DNA from: Straminergon stramineum
Taxonomy: Eukaryota; Streptophyta; Bryopsida; Hypnales; Calliergonaceae
DNA length: 64,000 nt
Direction: 5' to 3'
NCBI GenBank assembly: GCA_963920665.1
Contig: OY987270.1
Span: 11,744,019 to 11,808,018, forward strand
Part shown: positions 12,432 through 25,006 of the stretch, piece by piece
How the letters are laid out: each line of letters starts with the position of its first letter
How positions within the stretch are numbered: the stretch's first letter is position 1
Program-made: the position numbers and the translations under genes
The notes under the pieces: generated by a model
What the model was told of the DNA's origin: nothing
The model's input: the letters and a program-made list of their open reading frames with translations, nothing else
The model's database searches: none

Positions 12432-13078
12432 TTAACCCCTAAATGCCCAAGGCTTGTTTGGAGCTTCTTGAAATTTGTTCTAAATTGAACAAAAAGCCAA
12501 TAGTTTCATAAGTTATATCAATTTCTTTTGAATTGTAACCATACAAATTCAAACTAGACATGTTAGAGATCACATAGGAAAAGAAAACATAACAATATCA
12601 CTAATGAATCGAAAGATTATAATGTTTGATTATGATGGTGTTAAAAGTATGAAAAATTTTAAATTCTCTTTTTGCATGTCAACTCCAAAAAGTTGGTCAC
12701 TAAAAAAATATGAGGTTACAGGACTTAGCATGCACAACCCCAATCAATTTCCGATTTTTCAAAATCTATTCTAGGATTTTTTAAAAATGAATTTCTAATG
12801 TGATTTTTCCTCCAAGATCTAGTGTATTTGAGGCTCATTTCCAAGAGCCCTCAACACTACCAGAAGTCAAGATTGCAATGGGCATCCTTACCCAAAATCT
12901 GGAATAGAAAAATCATCATCCTTCATTTTTTCAAATTGGCTTTTTGATCTTAAGACTAGACTTCAAATAGACTTCTCCAAAAATATAAACTAATAATAAT
13001 AGCAATTTGGTTGGGTTTTACTTAACTTCAAAGTTTTCAAAACACCAGAATTTGGTGCCTCGGGCATTTAGAGGTTAA
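12432..13078. mobile_element. Non-autonomous element with TTAACC terminal inverted repeats, copy 1
   Basis: The left end reads TTAACCCCTAAATGCCCAAG. The reverse complement of the right end reads TTAACCTCTAAATGCCCGAG. The ends are inverted, near-identical over about 22 bp, and enclose 647 bp of AT-rich non-coding DNA. No transposase and no clean target-site duplication are visible. The same ends recur at 36-42 kb. Confidence 0.65.
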
Positions 13079-15360
13079 ACAAGACCTTTAATAAATTTCA
13101 TGTACAAATAAAAATAGGATGAATTTTAGGCTTGCCGTATAGATATACATATTCCCTACGAAAATCAAAATTTATTCATAGAGGATTTTTTTATTTTTTG
13201 CAGGAGCTCTGGCATTTTTTCTCCATGTGGCATAATTTCTTCTACAAGGCATTGGTCAAAAAATAATTTACATCCCCAAGAAAGCTAATTAATTCTTCCA
13301 TCTCTAAAATAAAAATTCAAAAATTCAAACTAAAAATTGAGATTGTAGCATGTACATACTTGAACTTAAGGTTAACATACCCATCACCAAGAAAATTTGC
13401 TATCTAGGTACTTTGGAGAAGCTATTTGTAAGCTTGCTTATTTTTTAGAGATTGAGATATTTGAAAGAAGCCATTTGCACATAAAATGAAGACATTTTGA
13501 CAAGAATTGAATTTTCTTTCATTTTTCAAAGTTTCTTGGGACTAATTTGGTGATGCATTTATAGAACCATGTTAAAACACAAATTGATGTGCCTCCTCCT
13601 AATGTGCATTGTCATGATGTTAAAGGGTTGCTAAGATTGTAGTATTAGGAATATCTCGTAGGTGATGCCATTAGGTGACAAATAGAATTAGGTAGGCTTA
13701 GCTTATCCATTGAAGGGACAAGCAATTCTTAAGGGTTAATGGTTAAAGCCTCTTTTCAATTTTTTCAAAATTTCAGTATTTGATATACATTGAAGTATGA
13801 TATGTATCCCCAATACTACAAGTGTAAGGTAGGGGTGGCACCTCTCTACTATAGATATAATTTTTTATTTTCTTGAAAGTAAGTTTTGACAGGTGCTAAA
13901 GATATACTTTTTGGCAATATTTTCTCCACCATACAAAATCTAAAAACCTATTTTCAGAATTATTTTCCACTAAACTTGCCCTATAACTACCGTATTAACA
14001 CCATGGCTATAGATGATTATGACTTTCAATGTCGACATTTTGTGAGATATTTAAAATGTTTCAAAAATTATCCACCTTCCAAGTTCAAATTACAGACTTC
14101 TTTCTTCATCACCTATAAATTTTCCTCAAACTTTGTAATTTCTTTTGCACTTCCCTAAGGAAGAAATAGCTTGAAGCAACTGAGAAAGTGCTCTCTAAGT
14201 AACAGAGTTGCAAGGTGGATGATACCATCAATTCCTTTTCAAAGTTGGATTTTGTGATGAAAATTGGATGCAGGTCTACAGAATGCCGGAACAAAGCTCC
14301 AGATTGGTAAAGAGGTCAACCTTTGTTGACCATGGCCTCTTTCTGTTCTTTGTTGACCTGCCATATTTTGACAAAAATGAAGCGAATGCTATTCATTGGA
14401 ATCGCAGCTGAGAAAGTTCAATTCGGTTACTCTACTTTTGAGAGATTTTTTAATTCTGCAGCTTGGAAAATGGGAAATTCTAAAGTCCCTCATTTATAAG
14501 GTGGAGTAAACATACAAAATCTCCTTCTTATCACACTCTGTAATATCACATTTTGTATCTTCTATGAACATGTCATCATGAATTGAATTATTGGTTTTAA
14601 CAGGTCACATCTTAAATAAATGCATTAACAGTAAATTGCCATATGCTCATATTGTACTTCATTTCCTAGAAATTAGATTTAAACTTTTAATAATTTGTTC
14701 TTGTATAATTTAGTTACAATATTTAAGACCTTTACAATTTTTTTGGAATACCCACACTTGATTGACAATAATTGTTTATTACTTCAATTGATTTTTTGAT
14801 ATTAACTAATTTAGCTTCTTTTTTTTCTAAATTTGTGTGATACATTGTGTAGGGTTTGAACTTTCTAGAATCTATTCAAAAAAGGACTTGATCCCTTCCT
14901 TTTTGCCCTTAGAAGAATAAATTTTTCCATTTTGTATGAAAGAACTATCAACCATAGGAAGGAAGAATACTTAGTTGCACACAAATTACAATAGGGGTTA
15001 TCACACCTTCTTCACCCTATTCTCAATCTTCAAAATTGAACGTGTCTCTTTCCGCAAAGCAAAGCTTCACCTCCAAGTGAAAAATGATCATGTTTCTTTC
15101 AACTATATTTTTGGAACCTTTATTATGGAGGTTTTACTATTTGATCAAGAAATTACTATCCATTGTCTATATTGTCCATTTTCATTCTTTGCATGACACC
15201 CAAGGGGGGTCACACCTTCATGGAGAAGGATTTTTGGTTGGCTCGTCTTTTCACTCTCAGCCTTCTCATTATTCATAGAAATTTGATGTTCGGAGAAAAT
15301 GTGACAACCCCTAATTTAAAGAGCCCCACTCAACTTGTCAACCTCGTGGGGGGGACTGGA
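13079..15360. other. AT-rich intergenic DNA, nothing recognised
   Basis: No supported gene. Open frames such as 13886-14158 are AT-rich and have no family resemblance. GC content rises sharply near 15350 as the pyruvate dehydrogenase promoter begins. Confidence 0.55.
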
Positions 15361-15813
15361 CCCTGACTCCAAAAGTTGGGAGGAGACACATGGCAGCAGT
15401 ACACCAAAGAGAGAGCCAGGTAGGACGGACGGACGGACGTCCCTGGGAAAGCATCCTCTCTCGTCGACGGTCAGTCCGGGCCACAGGTACCACGCAGCGC
15501 AAAGCGACTGAGGCTCGTCAGTCGACATTTCTCACCCCTTCAGTCCTTGGCGGACACGCAGACACCGTCCCTCGTCAGTCGTCGTCGTCTTCCGCAGTTC
15601 CACAGTTCCGTCTGTCCGTCCGTCCGTTCGCTGGCCCCTCATTCCCTTCGCATCAATCGCTGCCTGAGGCTCCCCGTCTGCTTCTTCATTCCTTGCCCTG
15701 CCTGGCCTTGGACTGGTTGTTCTAATCAAAACTTTGGTGCTGCTCACTTGTCGCGCTCCTCCGCAGGCTCGTCTTCGTGCGCCTCGCCCTCGGCCCGTCT
15801 CTTCTCCGCCATC
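15361..15813 (+). promoter_or_regulatory. GC-rich promoter and 5' leader of PDH E1-beta
   Basis: An abrupt GC-rich, CpG-containing stretch precedes the ATG at 15814. It carries a GGAC microsatellite at about 15424-15437 and its inverted counterpart, a GTCC run, at about 15612-15626. The two could pair as a long-range stem in RNA. No TATA box is convincing. Confidence 0.5.
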
Positions 15814-18800
15814 ATGTTGGGCGCGTTGGGGAAGAACCGTTCGTTGCTCGCCTCGCTCGTGGTCCGTCCTCCTCCCTTGGCTTTTCTTCGACTTTGGCCT
15901 TGCGCGCCTGGGTTAGGTTGGATTACCATGTCCGATTCTGTGTCTTCGCTGCCTAGGGGTACGCCAATCTGCGATCGACGGGCGCTTATCGCGCGGGATC
16001 TGTGCTCGTGTGCTGCACGAGCCGAGGGTTTGACGGATTCGCTGATGAAATGATGTGGCCGTGGATGTGTGGTGTGCAGAGAGGAGGGAATGGCGGAGAC
16101 AAGGCTTCCGCGGCAGCGGTCTGGGCGGTCTCCAAGAGATGGATGTCGTCGGAGAATTCGGTAGGGAGTCTGACCGGGATCTAGGATTCCATTTAGGATT
16201 GTTTAGAATGGAGATGGGCACAGATACTGTTTTTTGGGCATTTCTGACGAATCGTCGCCTTTGACAATAGCACCTGCTTGCTTTGCCGTCTTATTAGACG
16301 GACGTTGCTACTAGGGTCAACACACCTGAATGTCATACTATTCACGCCGACTTTTCAATTCCTTCAAACCGTTGAAGAGGCAAAAATATTTTGTCGCTTC
16401 GTTTGCTGGCATTGTGGGAAGATTTCAACACTTTTAGGGAATTGGTGATCGATTGTTAGGGAGGATGAGAGATTGGTGGTTTGCTTGGATCTCAAACGCC
16501 AATGAAGCAATCTCATAGACGGGGAATGCTATTCATATGCTGAATTCGCGTGGATACTCATCGCTGGGTTTAATTACGTGAGAATGAGATGAGGAATTGC
16601 TGGCTTGTCAACTTCCATCTCAGGATTAGGATTAGAGGGATCGGAGCGAGATGTACTGCGGATGCCATATTGTGGAATCTCACGGAGCACCCTTCGATTA
16701 CGTAGCCTGCGTGTTTTCATTAACGTTGACATGATTCATTTGTTTCCAGATTACGGTTCGAGATGCTCTGAATTCCGCCATCGACGAGGAGATGTCAGCC
16801 GACTCTAAAGTCTTTGTTATGGGCGAGGAGGTAAGCTTAGTTTATCGTCATATTGCTCACATTGCCGGAACTTGTTCCTGGTGGTCACTTCACTGCATTC
16901 TCTCTCCATTACCTACACTTTGGGAACTTAAATGTGGGTTGAGTTAAGTAGAGCTACAATGAAGGGAAGAAGGGTTGGGTGGACCCTGACCCTGAATTTA
17001 GCAGAGGCCCATATTTCCTCTCTTTATGTTACAATTTACCCTTGCGAATGCTCGTGACAGTATTGCTGAAATTGGGTTCAGTTTGGGATGCAATTTTTTT
17101 CTCATTAAGTTCTCTGCTTTTCATTATCTTCGAATTTTACGTGCCTTCTCTTATTGTTTTCTTCTATCTCCTGCAGGTTGGAGAATATCAAGGTGCTTAC
17201 AAGGTACAATTGTGGATTTTTGTTTGTAATTATTCATTCTTGTTTCAGAGAGCCATCTGCTAGTATCATATGCGTACTTTTGTATTATGCATGACATAGA
17301 TTGTCTTTTAGCAGGATATACGTTACATTTGACACCTTAATTGGGACTTTTGGCAGGTCACCAAGGGTCTCTTGCAGAAGTTTGGACCAGACCGTGTATT
17401 GGATACCCCTATTACGGAAGTAAGTATCCTTTAAACCCTATAGAACCGGGATACGCTTCGGGCAGAAATTGTTCAGAACTGCGATTATCTAGTGCATTAT
17501 TTAAAATTCAAATGTACTACAAATTTGTAATATACTACCTTGGGATATCTGGAATAATTACCGGAGGTTTTTAAGACCAATTGTCATTTAGGGGTCTGTA
17601 TGCATACATCTTCTCCTGTCTGTCTAGTAATCATTTATTATTTTAATTTTTTTTATTAGTTTCTTTTATTCTGTCTATTACTTGGTTTGATGTACTTAGC
17701 TTAGTTTGATCAAGGGTCTAGTTGTTCTAGTTTTGATTCTGGGTGCGTTTTGATATACTTACAGGCAGGATTCACGGGTCTTGGCGTTGGAGCAGCAATG
17801 TACGGACTCAAGCCGATCGTGGAATTTATGACCTTTAACTTCGCTATGCAGGTTAGCTACAATTTTCATGTTTTTGATGGGAACGTTCTAAGATGGGATC
17901 AGAGTTGTGAAAATGATTCACTGAGCAGTGAGATGCCCAAGAGATTCTTCTCAACTTTTTGCCATACATGTGTACATTGATGTGATTTGTTAGTAATTGA
18001 CTTGGTAGCATTGTAGCGTTTGAAATAAAAAATGCTTACACCCAATATTTTTCGACAGGCCATTGACCACCTAATCAATTCAGCTGCAAAGACAAACTAT
18101 ATGTCTGGTGGCACAATCAATGTTCCTATCGTTTTCAGGGGTCCGAATGGAGCTGCTGCTGGTGTTGCCGCACAACACTCTCAGGTGATTTTCATGTTAC
18201 TTTTTCTAGTATGGTTCACACCTACTTGGAGCTATAGTAATGTTGAATTATGGTTGATCTCTTTCATCCCTGATTTGCTTGTAGCTGATTTTTGGAGAAT
18301 CTGTTGTAACTTTCTGCCTCCCATGACTCCATGCTCTGCTTTGTTCTCAATATTTTCTGTTCAATTTGGCAGTGCTTTGCTGCATGGTATGGTCAAGTTC
18401 CAGGGCTTAAGGTGTTGGCTCCTTATGATTCTGAAGATGCCCGCGGACTCATGAAATCTGCCATTCGGGACCCAGATCCAGTAGTTTTTTTGGAGAACGA
18501 ACTATTGTACGTGTGCCACTGCTCATATCATCGATTGTCTTTGCCAGTCCCTCCAATTGTGGCGTTGGTCTTTTTCTGATGTAATCGGTTATGTTCAGTA
18601 GCATATTGTTGATAGTGGTGGTAGCATTTGCGTACTCGAAGTCATTTCTGTATTTTCTCTTGAAAATTGCGCTTCTCATGTGAAATATTGTAAGGTTCAT
18701 TGAGATCCTTCATTATTGCTTGGATTTTGAAGGTACGGAGAATCCTTTCCAGTCTCAAAGGAGGTGCTTGATCCCAGCTTCACTCTCCCAATTGGAAAGG

Positions 18801-20312
18801 CAAAGGTAAGCCAGGATTCTGGTTGAACAAGAGCATGATGTTATATGACACTTCAACATGATATTTATGAGTTTTTCTCCCTTAGATTGTCAAGTTTATC
18901 GGTAGAACTTAGCTGTGTTTATGCAGTTTGAAGTGATATGGCTTGAACTTAATTTGCTGAATTATCTCAGTTTGTAATTATGCCGTTCTAAGGACCTTTG
19001 GAGGGTGTCTGAGAGGATACCTTTAATTCAGCACTTCATTCTTGTCCTGCCTTGCAGATCATGAGAGAAGGGACTGATCTTACTATCGTGACATTCTCGA
19101 AGATGGTGGGCTTTGCCTTGAAGGTGCGTCCTTGATAGTCACGGTTTCAAATGTAGTAGCAATAATTAAAAATTTTAAACGTTCTGTTACATTAATAATC
19201 TAATGCATTCACGAAATTATCTCTATTTGGGGGAATATTGTTTCCAATCTCGTTCTTGAAGAATGTTGATCATATGCATTTACCATATATTTTGGTTTTG
19301 TGCAGGCTGCGGATGAACTTGCGAAGGAAGGCATTAGCGTGGAGGTTAGTGTTCGTTCGGAACTGATAACTAATTGAATGTAGGAAGGAATTGTTAAAAC
19401 TTCGTGTACGATGGTTGTATCCTGGATTTCTGATTATCTTCATAATGTAATTTCTGTAGGTAATCAACTTGAGGTCGATTCGACCCCTTGATAGGGAGAC
19501 AATCAATGCGTCGGTGCGCAAAACTTCAAGGTTGTTGACACTTGAGGAGGGCTGGCCCCAGCATGGAGTTGGTGCTGAGATCTGGTATGGTTTGCAGCAG
19601 CTTTACCTGGTTTTTGCTTAGTTTTGATCTTAAATGTTATACTTCAAGTGTAAAGGTCGGTCAGGTGTTTCTTTGAATCTTGATTTTTGTTCAACTCAGA
19701 CCCAAACAATGGGTTATTGGGAGTGTCTGCGTCCAGTGATTTGTCCCTCACAGGCTTGTCGTTGTCATTTCCACCGCTATTTTTGTGGTATGAGGTTTCT
19801 TTACACTTTGCAATTTATGACACTGTTGATTGGTTCATTATGGTACAGCGCTAGCGTTGTTGAGGAGAGTTTTTACTACTTGGACGCCCCAGTCGAGCGG
19901 ATTTGTGGTGCTGATGTGCCCATGCCCTACGCGGCCAACTTGGAGCGTCTTGCAGTGCCTCAGGTATGCATTTAAAGTTCCTTGATCTCTGAAGCAGGAT
20001 GACAATGTGTGGGCAGAAGTGAATTCTAGGTCTAATTTGTGTCCATATTCTCCTCAAGAAAGTGCATTTGAACATGTAATAATACGTTCTTATTGCAAAT
20101 ATCTGGAACATTGGATATGTTTCGTGCATGATCATTCTTTATGTCATTAGTTTACAGTGCTAAATGGATCTACACGGATATAATTTCTTTTTCCATGTGT
20201 ATAGATGTTGTTAAGTCATTCTCTTGGTATATTCCTGCAGATTGACGATGTCATTCGGGCTGCTCGGCGAGCATGTTTTCGAAAGGAAGACAAGAAACAA
20301 GCAACAGCTTAG
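15814..20312 (+). CDS. PDHB: Pyruvate dehydrogenase E1 component subunit beta, mitochondrial
   Basis: Fourteen exons give 378 residues: 15814-15861, 16080-16160, 16750-16830, 17177-17203, 17357-17419, 17765-17851, 18059-18184, 18373-18506, 18733-18805, 19058-19123, 19306-19344, 19460-19584, 19849-19963, 20241-20312. All junctions are GT-AG and in phase. Residues 1-43 are a basic, Ala/Ser-rich mitochondrial presequence spread over two exons. The mature part opens [15 protein letters not shown] and contains [80 protein letters not shown] and [19 protein letters not shown]. With E1-alpha it forms the thiamine-diphosphate E1 that decarboxylates pyruvate and acetylates E2. The family's beta subunit supplies a conserved Glu in the EEVG-type segment for cofactor activation. 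Length matches plant orthologues. Mitochondrial rather than plastid type is judged from sequence similarity. Confidence 0.97.
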
Positions 20313-23300
20313 AATATTCACGTAGATTCCCAATCTCGGGTGATTAATAACCTGTTTTCAGTTATGACAATGTGTACCAGTCTTTAGATGATTTCCGGCT
20401 CTTCCGATCATGATTTACGAGACTATGGCAATAATAAGACATGCCGTCTGACCGTCTTGTGCAAATCCATTTTGTGTTCCCTTTTTCTTTAGATGTACCA
20501 AGGGTAGATGAATCTGCACCCCCCACGCCCCTCCTTTACCTAGTCATCGAACTTGTCATGGTTCGTTGTGAAGAATCCGAAAAGTTAATACTGAATCTCA
20601 TGGGACATTAGGTATCTTCGTCTCTCACCGAAGAAAAGTGAAATTTGACACTTCGTTCGGCAATTTTTTCTTACACCATTTCGTCAGTGAATCGGATGTC
20701 CTAAATTATATTCTCAGCATTTCTACGTTCTTCTGTTGAGAAGAGGAGCGTCACGAAGCGCCGAGAAGCGCATTATCAAAAGAAATGACCAAAAAACATC
20801 TTAATTTATTCCATAATGAAAGGTCCAAGAAAACATCTTGGATTCGATACTTTTCTTCGCTTTCTAGGAAAGCTACTGAATTCTTTTCGACGGTCGAACA
20901 CCTTCAGGAGGAAGTTCAGCAGTGCAAAAAATACTTTATGGATGTTCTCTGTACTGCAATACACAGTGGTAAATAGGGCAATTTACCAACAAACAAGGCA
21001 ATCTGAGAGAAAGGTTTTAAGAAGTTCAAACAAGGGAGAAGCACCCAAAACCTAAACTTTTACTCCCTTGCTAGGTGTATGATCCAAATGATTATTATTT
21101 TGCATAAGAATCTTAGCCCACTCAAGTGAAAACCAACCCAAATCATTTAGTAATTTTGATACTTATACAATATCCTAAGAATTTTCAAAGTTGAAAACAT
21201 AAAGTACTTATTTATAACCCCTAGACTCCCTTAAAGCAATACACCTTTGAAGCACAAAATGATCAACTTCCATAAGTTCTTGAAATTTTGTGGCAATTTT
21301 GGATGAAGGTGGGTGGCTATTCATGACCAATGCAGATGGGGGAATTCAATTTTGGAGCCTCCTACCTTACATTGTTGTAGGGATGGGTGTTTTTTTTGGC
21401 TTTCCAGTGCCAAATTGCACTAGAAAAAAATAGTTTGGCTAAAAAATGGCAAAAAATTGTGAAGTCTTTTGCCAAAAAACTTTGAAGTAGAAAAAAAATC
21501 ATGGATGAAATCGCCCAATTGTGGATGAAAAGAGGATTTTTGGACATGTGATATGTGCTAATATAATATTTCTATCCAATATGTAGATGAATGTTGAAAT
21601 TTGGAGCACTACTATAAAACTTTGTATTGCCACATTGGCACTTTATAAGAAATGCAAAAAAAGCCCTAGTTGTAGGCCTTACTTTTTTTGTAGGCCTTCA
21701 TGTAATAAAGGCAATTACAATGGTAAATTAGAAAAGTTTTATAATTCAATTAAACATGATCTTCTTGTCAAAGCTTTGTCTTGATGATGTATCCACATCT
21801 TTGAGTTAAGTTCAAGTCAATGAATTCTTTTTATTATACATTAGGGTATATATTTTATTTTAGTACTTTGATTTTTTTCTTCAAAATTTATTCTTACATT
21901 AAAAATGACTTCTTTTGCATTTGAGCAAAAGTGGACAAATGGGTTTTGAAATCTCTTATATTTTTGAACATGTTTTGTATTTGATATGAAATTTCTTTAC
22001 TCTATCTTCAAAACTTCATGGTAACTTAAAGTTTTTTCTAAAACAAATTGAACACTTTATGACATACACTAGACTTCTAATTTTTACACTAAAAATTAAA
22101 CTACAAAATTCTATTCATACATAACAAAAATATGAAGGATAAAATTTTATCATTTTTAACCTTTAAACGATGTTGAGGATGTTTTTGTTTGATGGATGAC
22201 AAAGAATCTTTCTACATAGGATAGAAGTGCAATTGTTCATCCTCAAAATTTTGTGCAAAAAAGAGAGATCTTGCACAACAGTTTGACCTCCAATGAATAT
22301 TATATATATATATATATATATATTTAAAATAGAAGATGTCACTTAGTATCATAAGGGATGATTTCCATGACCACTAGCCTAGTGTTTAAGGATTAACCCT
22401 ATAACAACATAGCCCCCATGACCAAGGCAGGCACCAAAATTCTCTAATTATTGGACCAATAAGTACATTATCTTTTTTCTATAGTTAACAATGAAGTCAT
22501 CCTTTGGACCACTTTGATCCGTAGAGTCCTTACTAGGTTAAGATTTGCCTACATGGTCAAGAATTCTATCCGCTAACTCCGGAAGGACGTAGCCCCATGA
22601 TCAAGGTGGTCACCAAACTACTCCAACTTTTAAGGTAAACCAACATATGATGGCAAACTGCCCAATGTGGACACCTAGAAAACCACCCATTTCAATCTTA
22701 CATCAATCCATGGCAAATTTTTGCTAATAAATGGGATTAGGACTTCATTAGATATGTTAATGGCTGAAATCAATGCCTTGGGTGATGTTGAAGGAGTTAT
22801 TAGTGACTGTTGTAGGACCTTTTACCTTTCGAGTGCAAATTCATTTCAAAGAGCTAACTTTTTAATTCCTTTATGTCATGGCCATGTTAAAAAATATCGT
22901 GACCATGTTAGGAAATTTTGAGACTACTTTAGGTGATTAGATGACCATTATGGGTACACTATGTGGTGATTTGGGGGTAGTCTACAAATTGTTTTGGGTC
23001 AATTGGGTAGTACACTTCAAATAATCATAACAAATTGATAATTTGTCAAAAATGAAATAAAATTCAATTGCTCTCTGCATTTCTCATGTTTATCTTTATA
23101 TGCAAAATTTTTACATTTTATTCAAAAGTGTGAACATTGCAACCCAGTCATTCTGTCTGTCATAGGCTAGTTTACCTTAGACCAATAGGTGCATTCTTTG
23201 TTTCTCAAGTTATTAGTGAAATCATCCATCGGGTCTTTTATGTTCGCAATTAGGTCCGTTGTGTCCTTCTAGGGTTCATGGTTCGACTCCCTGGTCCTCG

Positions 23301-23330
23301 ACAATCCTTTTCAAGGTTAGCCCTGGATTC
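20313..23330. other. Intergenic DNA between PDHB and the MoaC gene
   Basis: The first few hundred bases are the presumed 3' untranslated region of PDHB. The rest is AT-rich with no recognisable coding exon. Open frames at 20785-20976 and 22721-22921 have no family resemblance. Confidence 0.55.
22299..22322. repeat. (TA)n microsatellite
   Basis: About 12 uninterrupted TA units in AT-rich DNA. Confidence 0.9.
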
Positions 23331-23836
23331 TCAGAGTCTACGATCACTCTGAGGTTTCTCAGGGGGTGGTCTCCTCTCTCTCTGCTGGGTGGCTGAAGAG
23401 ACGAAGGCTGAAGCGTGAACAGGGACTTGGAGTTGCAACATAATAAGTTTCACATATAGAGATCACGACTGACGAGTCCTGTCGGGAGGGGCGCTCAGGG
23501 ACCGTGGCTGTCGCCCTCTCTCGAGTTTGTTCACCTCTCTCATTGCATCCAATGAATGGGGTGGCGCTTTGGCCTTCCAGTTCCTTTCGCGATTGGAAGG
23601 AGTTCCGCATTCCTGCTCGGCAGTACCCACTTGCATTCTTTCGGTGTCCTTACTGATCATGTCTCGCGGTGGTGATCGATCCCCCAATCTGCCGAGTAGT
23701 GCTTTCGTGTTGGTTCTAGGGTTGCAGGTGCTCATCAAGACGTGCACAATTCGCTCCTCGGCAGGCCTGCAGCAGCCGTCGGAATTTCGATTGAGCATGC
23801 AGACCAAGCGAGGCTTAGAAATGGTGTAGCTAGGGA
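23331..23836 (+). promoter_or_regulatory. GC-rich promoter and leader of the MoaC gene
   Basis: Composition switches from AT-rich to GC-rich near 23300. The 500 bp before the ATG at 23837 has no coding match on either strand. A long minus-strand frame (23463-23990) is a by-product of the GC content. Confidence 0.45.
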
Positions 23837-25006
23837 ATGAGCACTGGATTGACCATGATGCTTCGTTCCAATGGACATGGCCGCGCTCGACCGATGCTGC
23901 TGCTGCTTCGAACTGCGTTGGGTCTTGTCCCTGGGCCACGGCAGAGCAGCCTGGCGACAGTGCTCTCAAGACCCAAGTGGACGTCCTCATTAGGGTCAGG
24001 CTTTGACGGCAGTTGCTTCAGCGATGACGAGGACAATCCGTATGACGAGACCCGCAAGACGCGCTTCGGCTATGGGGAACCGGGGAGCGTGACTTTGAGA
24101 GGACAAGAGGCCGACTTCATGGTCGACGAGTTTAACAAGGTCCGTTTCCTTCTTCTCTCCCTCCATCCGCAAAGTGGGAACCATTTTAGGTTTGCGTTGT
24201 AGCAAGGCCACATTCCAATTCTCGGCCGACCGGGTCCCACTGCCGACGACATAGATTTTTCTGTTTGGCAGGAGATGGAATTCATGTTTGGTGCTACACC
24301 CCCGTCCGAGATGGGAAGAAGCCCTGCTCACAAAGCTAGCGAGCCCTACGCACACGCCCTGGAAAAGCATGCAAATGGGAGTCGAGCAACGGCCAATGCC
24401 CGTGACCATGTTGGCCTGAATTCCATGGGGAATCGCCGCGAAGTGTTCCCATCCAAGATGCGTGCAGATGTTACCGTGCTCGAACACCAGCCATTGCAAA
24501 GCAGCAGCAGCAGCGCTTTGGGCCTCTCCCACGTGGACTCCGCCGGGAAGGCCGCCATGGTGAACGTGGCCCCGAAGGCGGACACGCGGAGGGTGGCCAT
24601 GGCGAGTGGCCGTGTGCTGCTGGGCGAGGATGCGTTCTCGCGTGTGGCAGCCAACAGCCTTTCCAAAGGGGATGTGCTCACCGTGGCCAAGCTGGCAGGG
24701 ATCATGGGTGCCAAGCAGACAGCCAGCTTGATTCCTCTATGTCATCCGCTGCTGCTGAGCGGCGTCGATTTGAGCTTGAGCTTGAACGAAGAATTGCACG
24801 CCGTGGACATCGCAGCCACAGTGACGACCGTTGGCCCCACGGGTGTGGAGATGGAGGCACTCACTGCAGTGACTGTCGCCAGCCTCACGGTGTATGACAT
24901 GTGTAAGGCGGTCAGCAAGGACATCCAAATCACGGAGGTCCGGCTCGAATCCAAAACGGGAGGCAAAAGCGGCGACTGGTCTCGCCGTCGAACGGACGTA
25001 GCGTAA
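23837..25006 (+). CDS. CNX3: Cyclic pyranopterin monophosphate synthase (MoaC/CNX3), mitochondrial
   Basis: Two exons, 23837-24139 and 24272-25006, encode 345 residues. Residues 1 to about 50 form a basic, hydroxylated presequence (RARPMLLLLRTALGL...), in line with the mitochondrial site of the first molybdenum-cofactor steps in plants. The C-terminal 160 residues match MoaC: LSHVDSAGKAAMVNVAPKAD, KGDVLTVAKLAGIMGAKQT, LIPLCHPLLLSGVDL, VGPTGVEMEALTAVTVA and LTVYDMCKAV. The His in PLCHPL and the Asp and Lys in DMCKA correspond to active-site residues of bacterial MoaC. The enzyme rearranges the cyclic GTP intermediate made by MoaA/CNX2 into cPMP. The linker at about residues 60-180 is longer than in bacteria and is low-complexity. 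The gene is much richer in GC than its surroundings. The ATG fits because an in-frame TAG stop lies just upstream. Confidence 0.95.

Noticed and set aside
23270..23310. A GGTTCGACTCC word resembling the T-arm of a tRNA
   Set aside because: No matching acceptor stem, D-arm or anticodon arm can be drawn from the surrounding 80 bases.
23463..24714. Long minus-strand open frames of 175, 178 and 122 codons
   Set aside because: They are antisense shadows of the GC-rich MoaC gene and its leader; the plus-strand frame has a clear enzyme signature.
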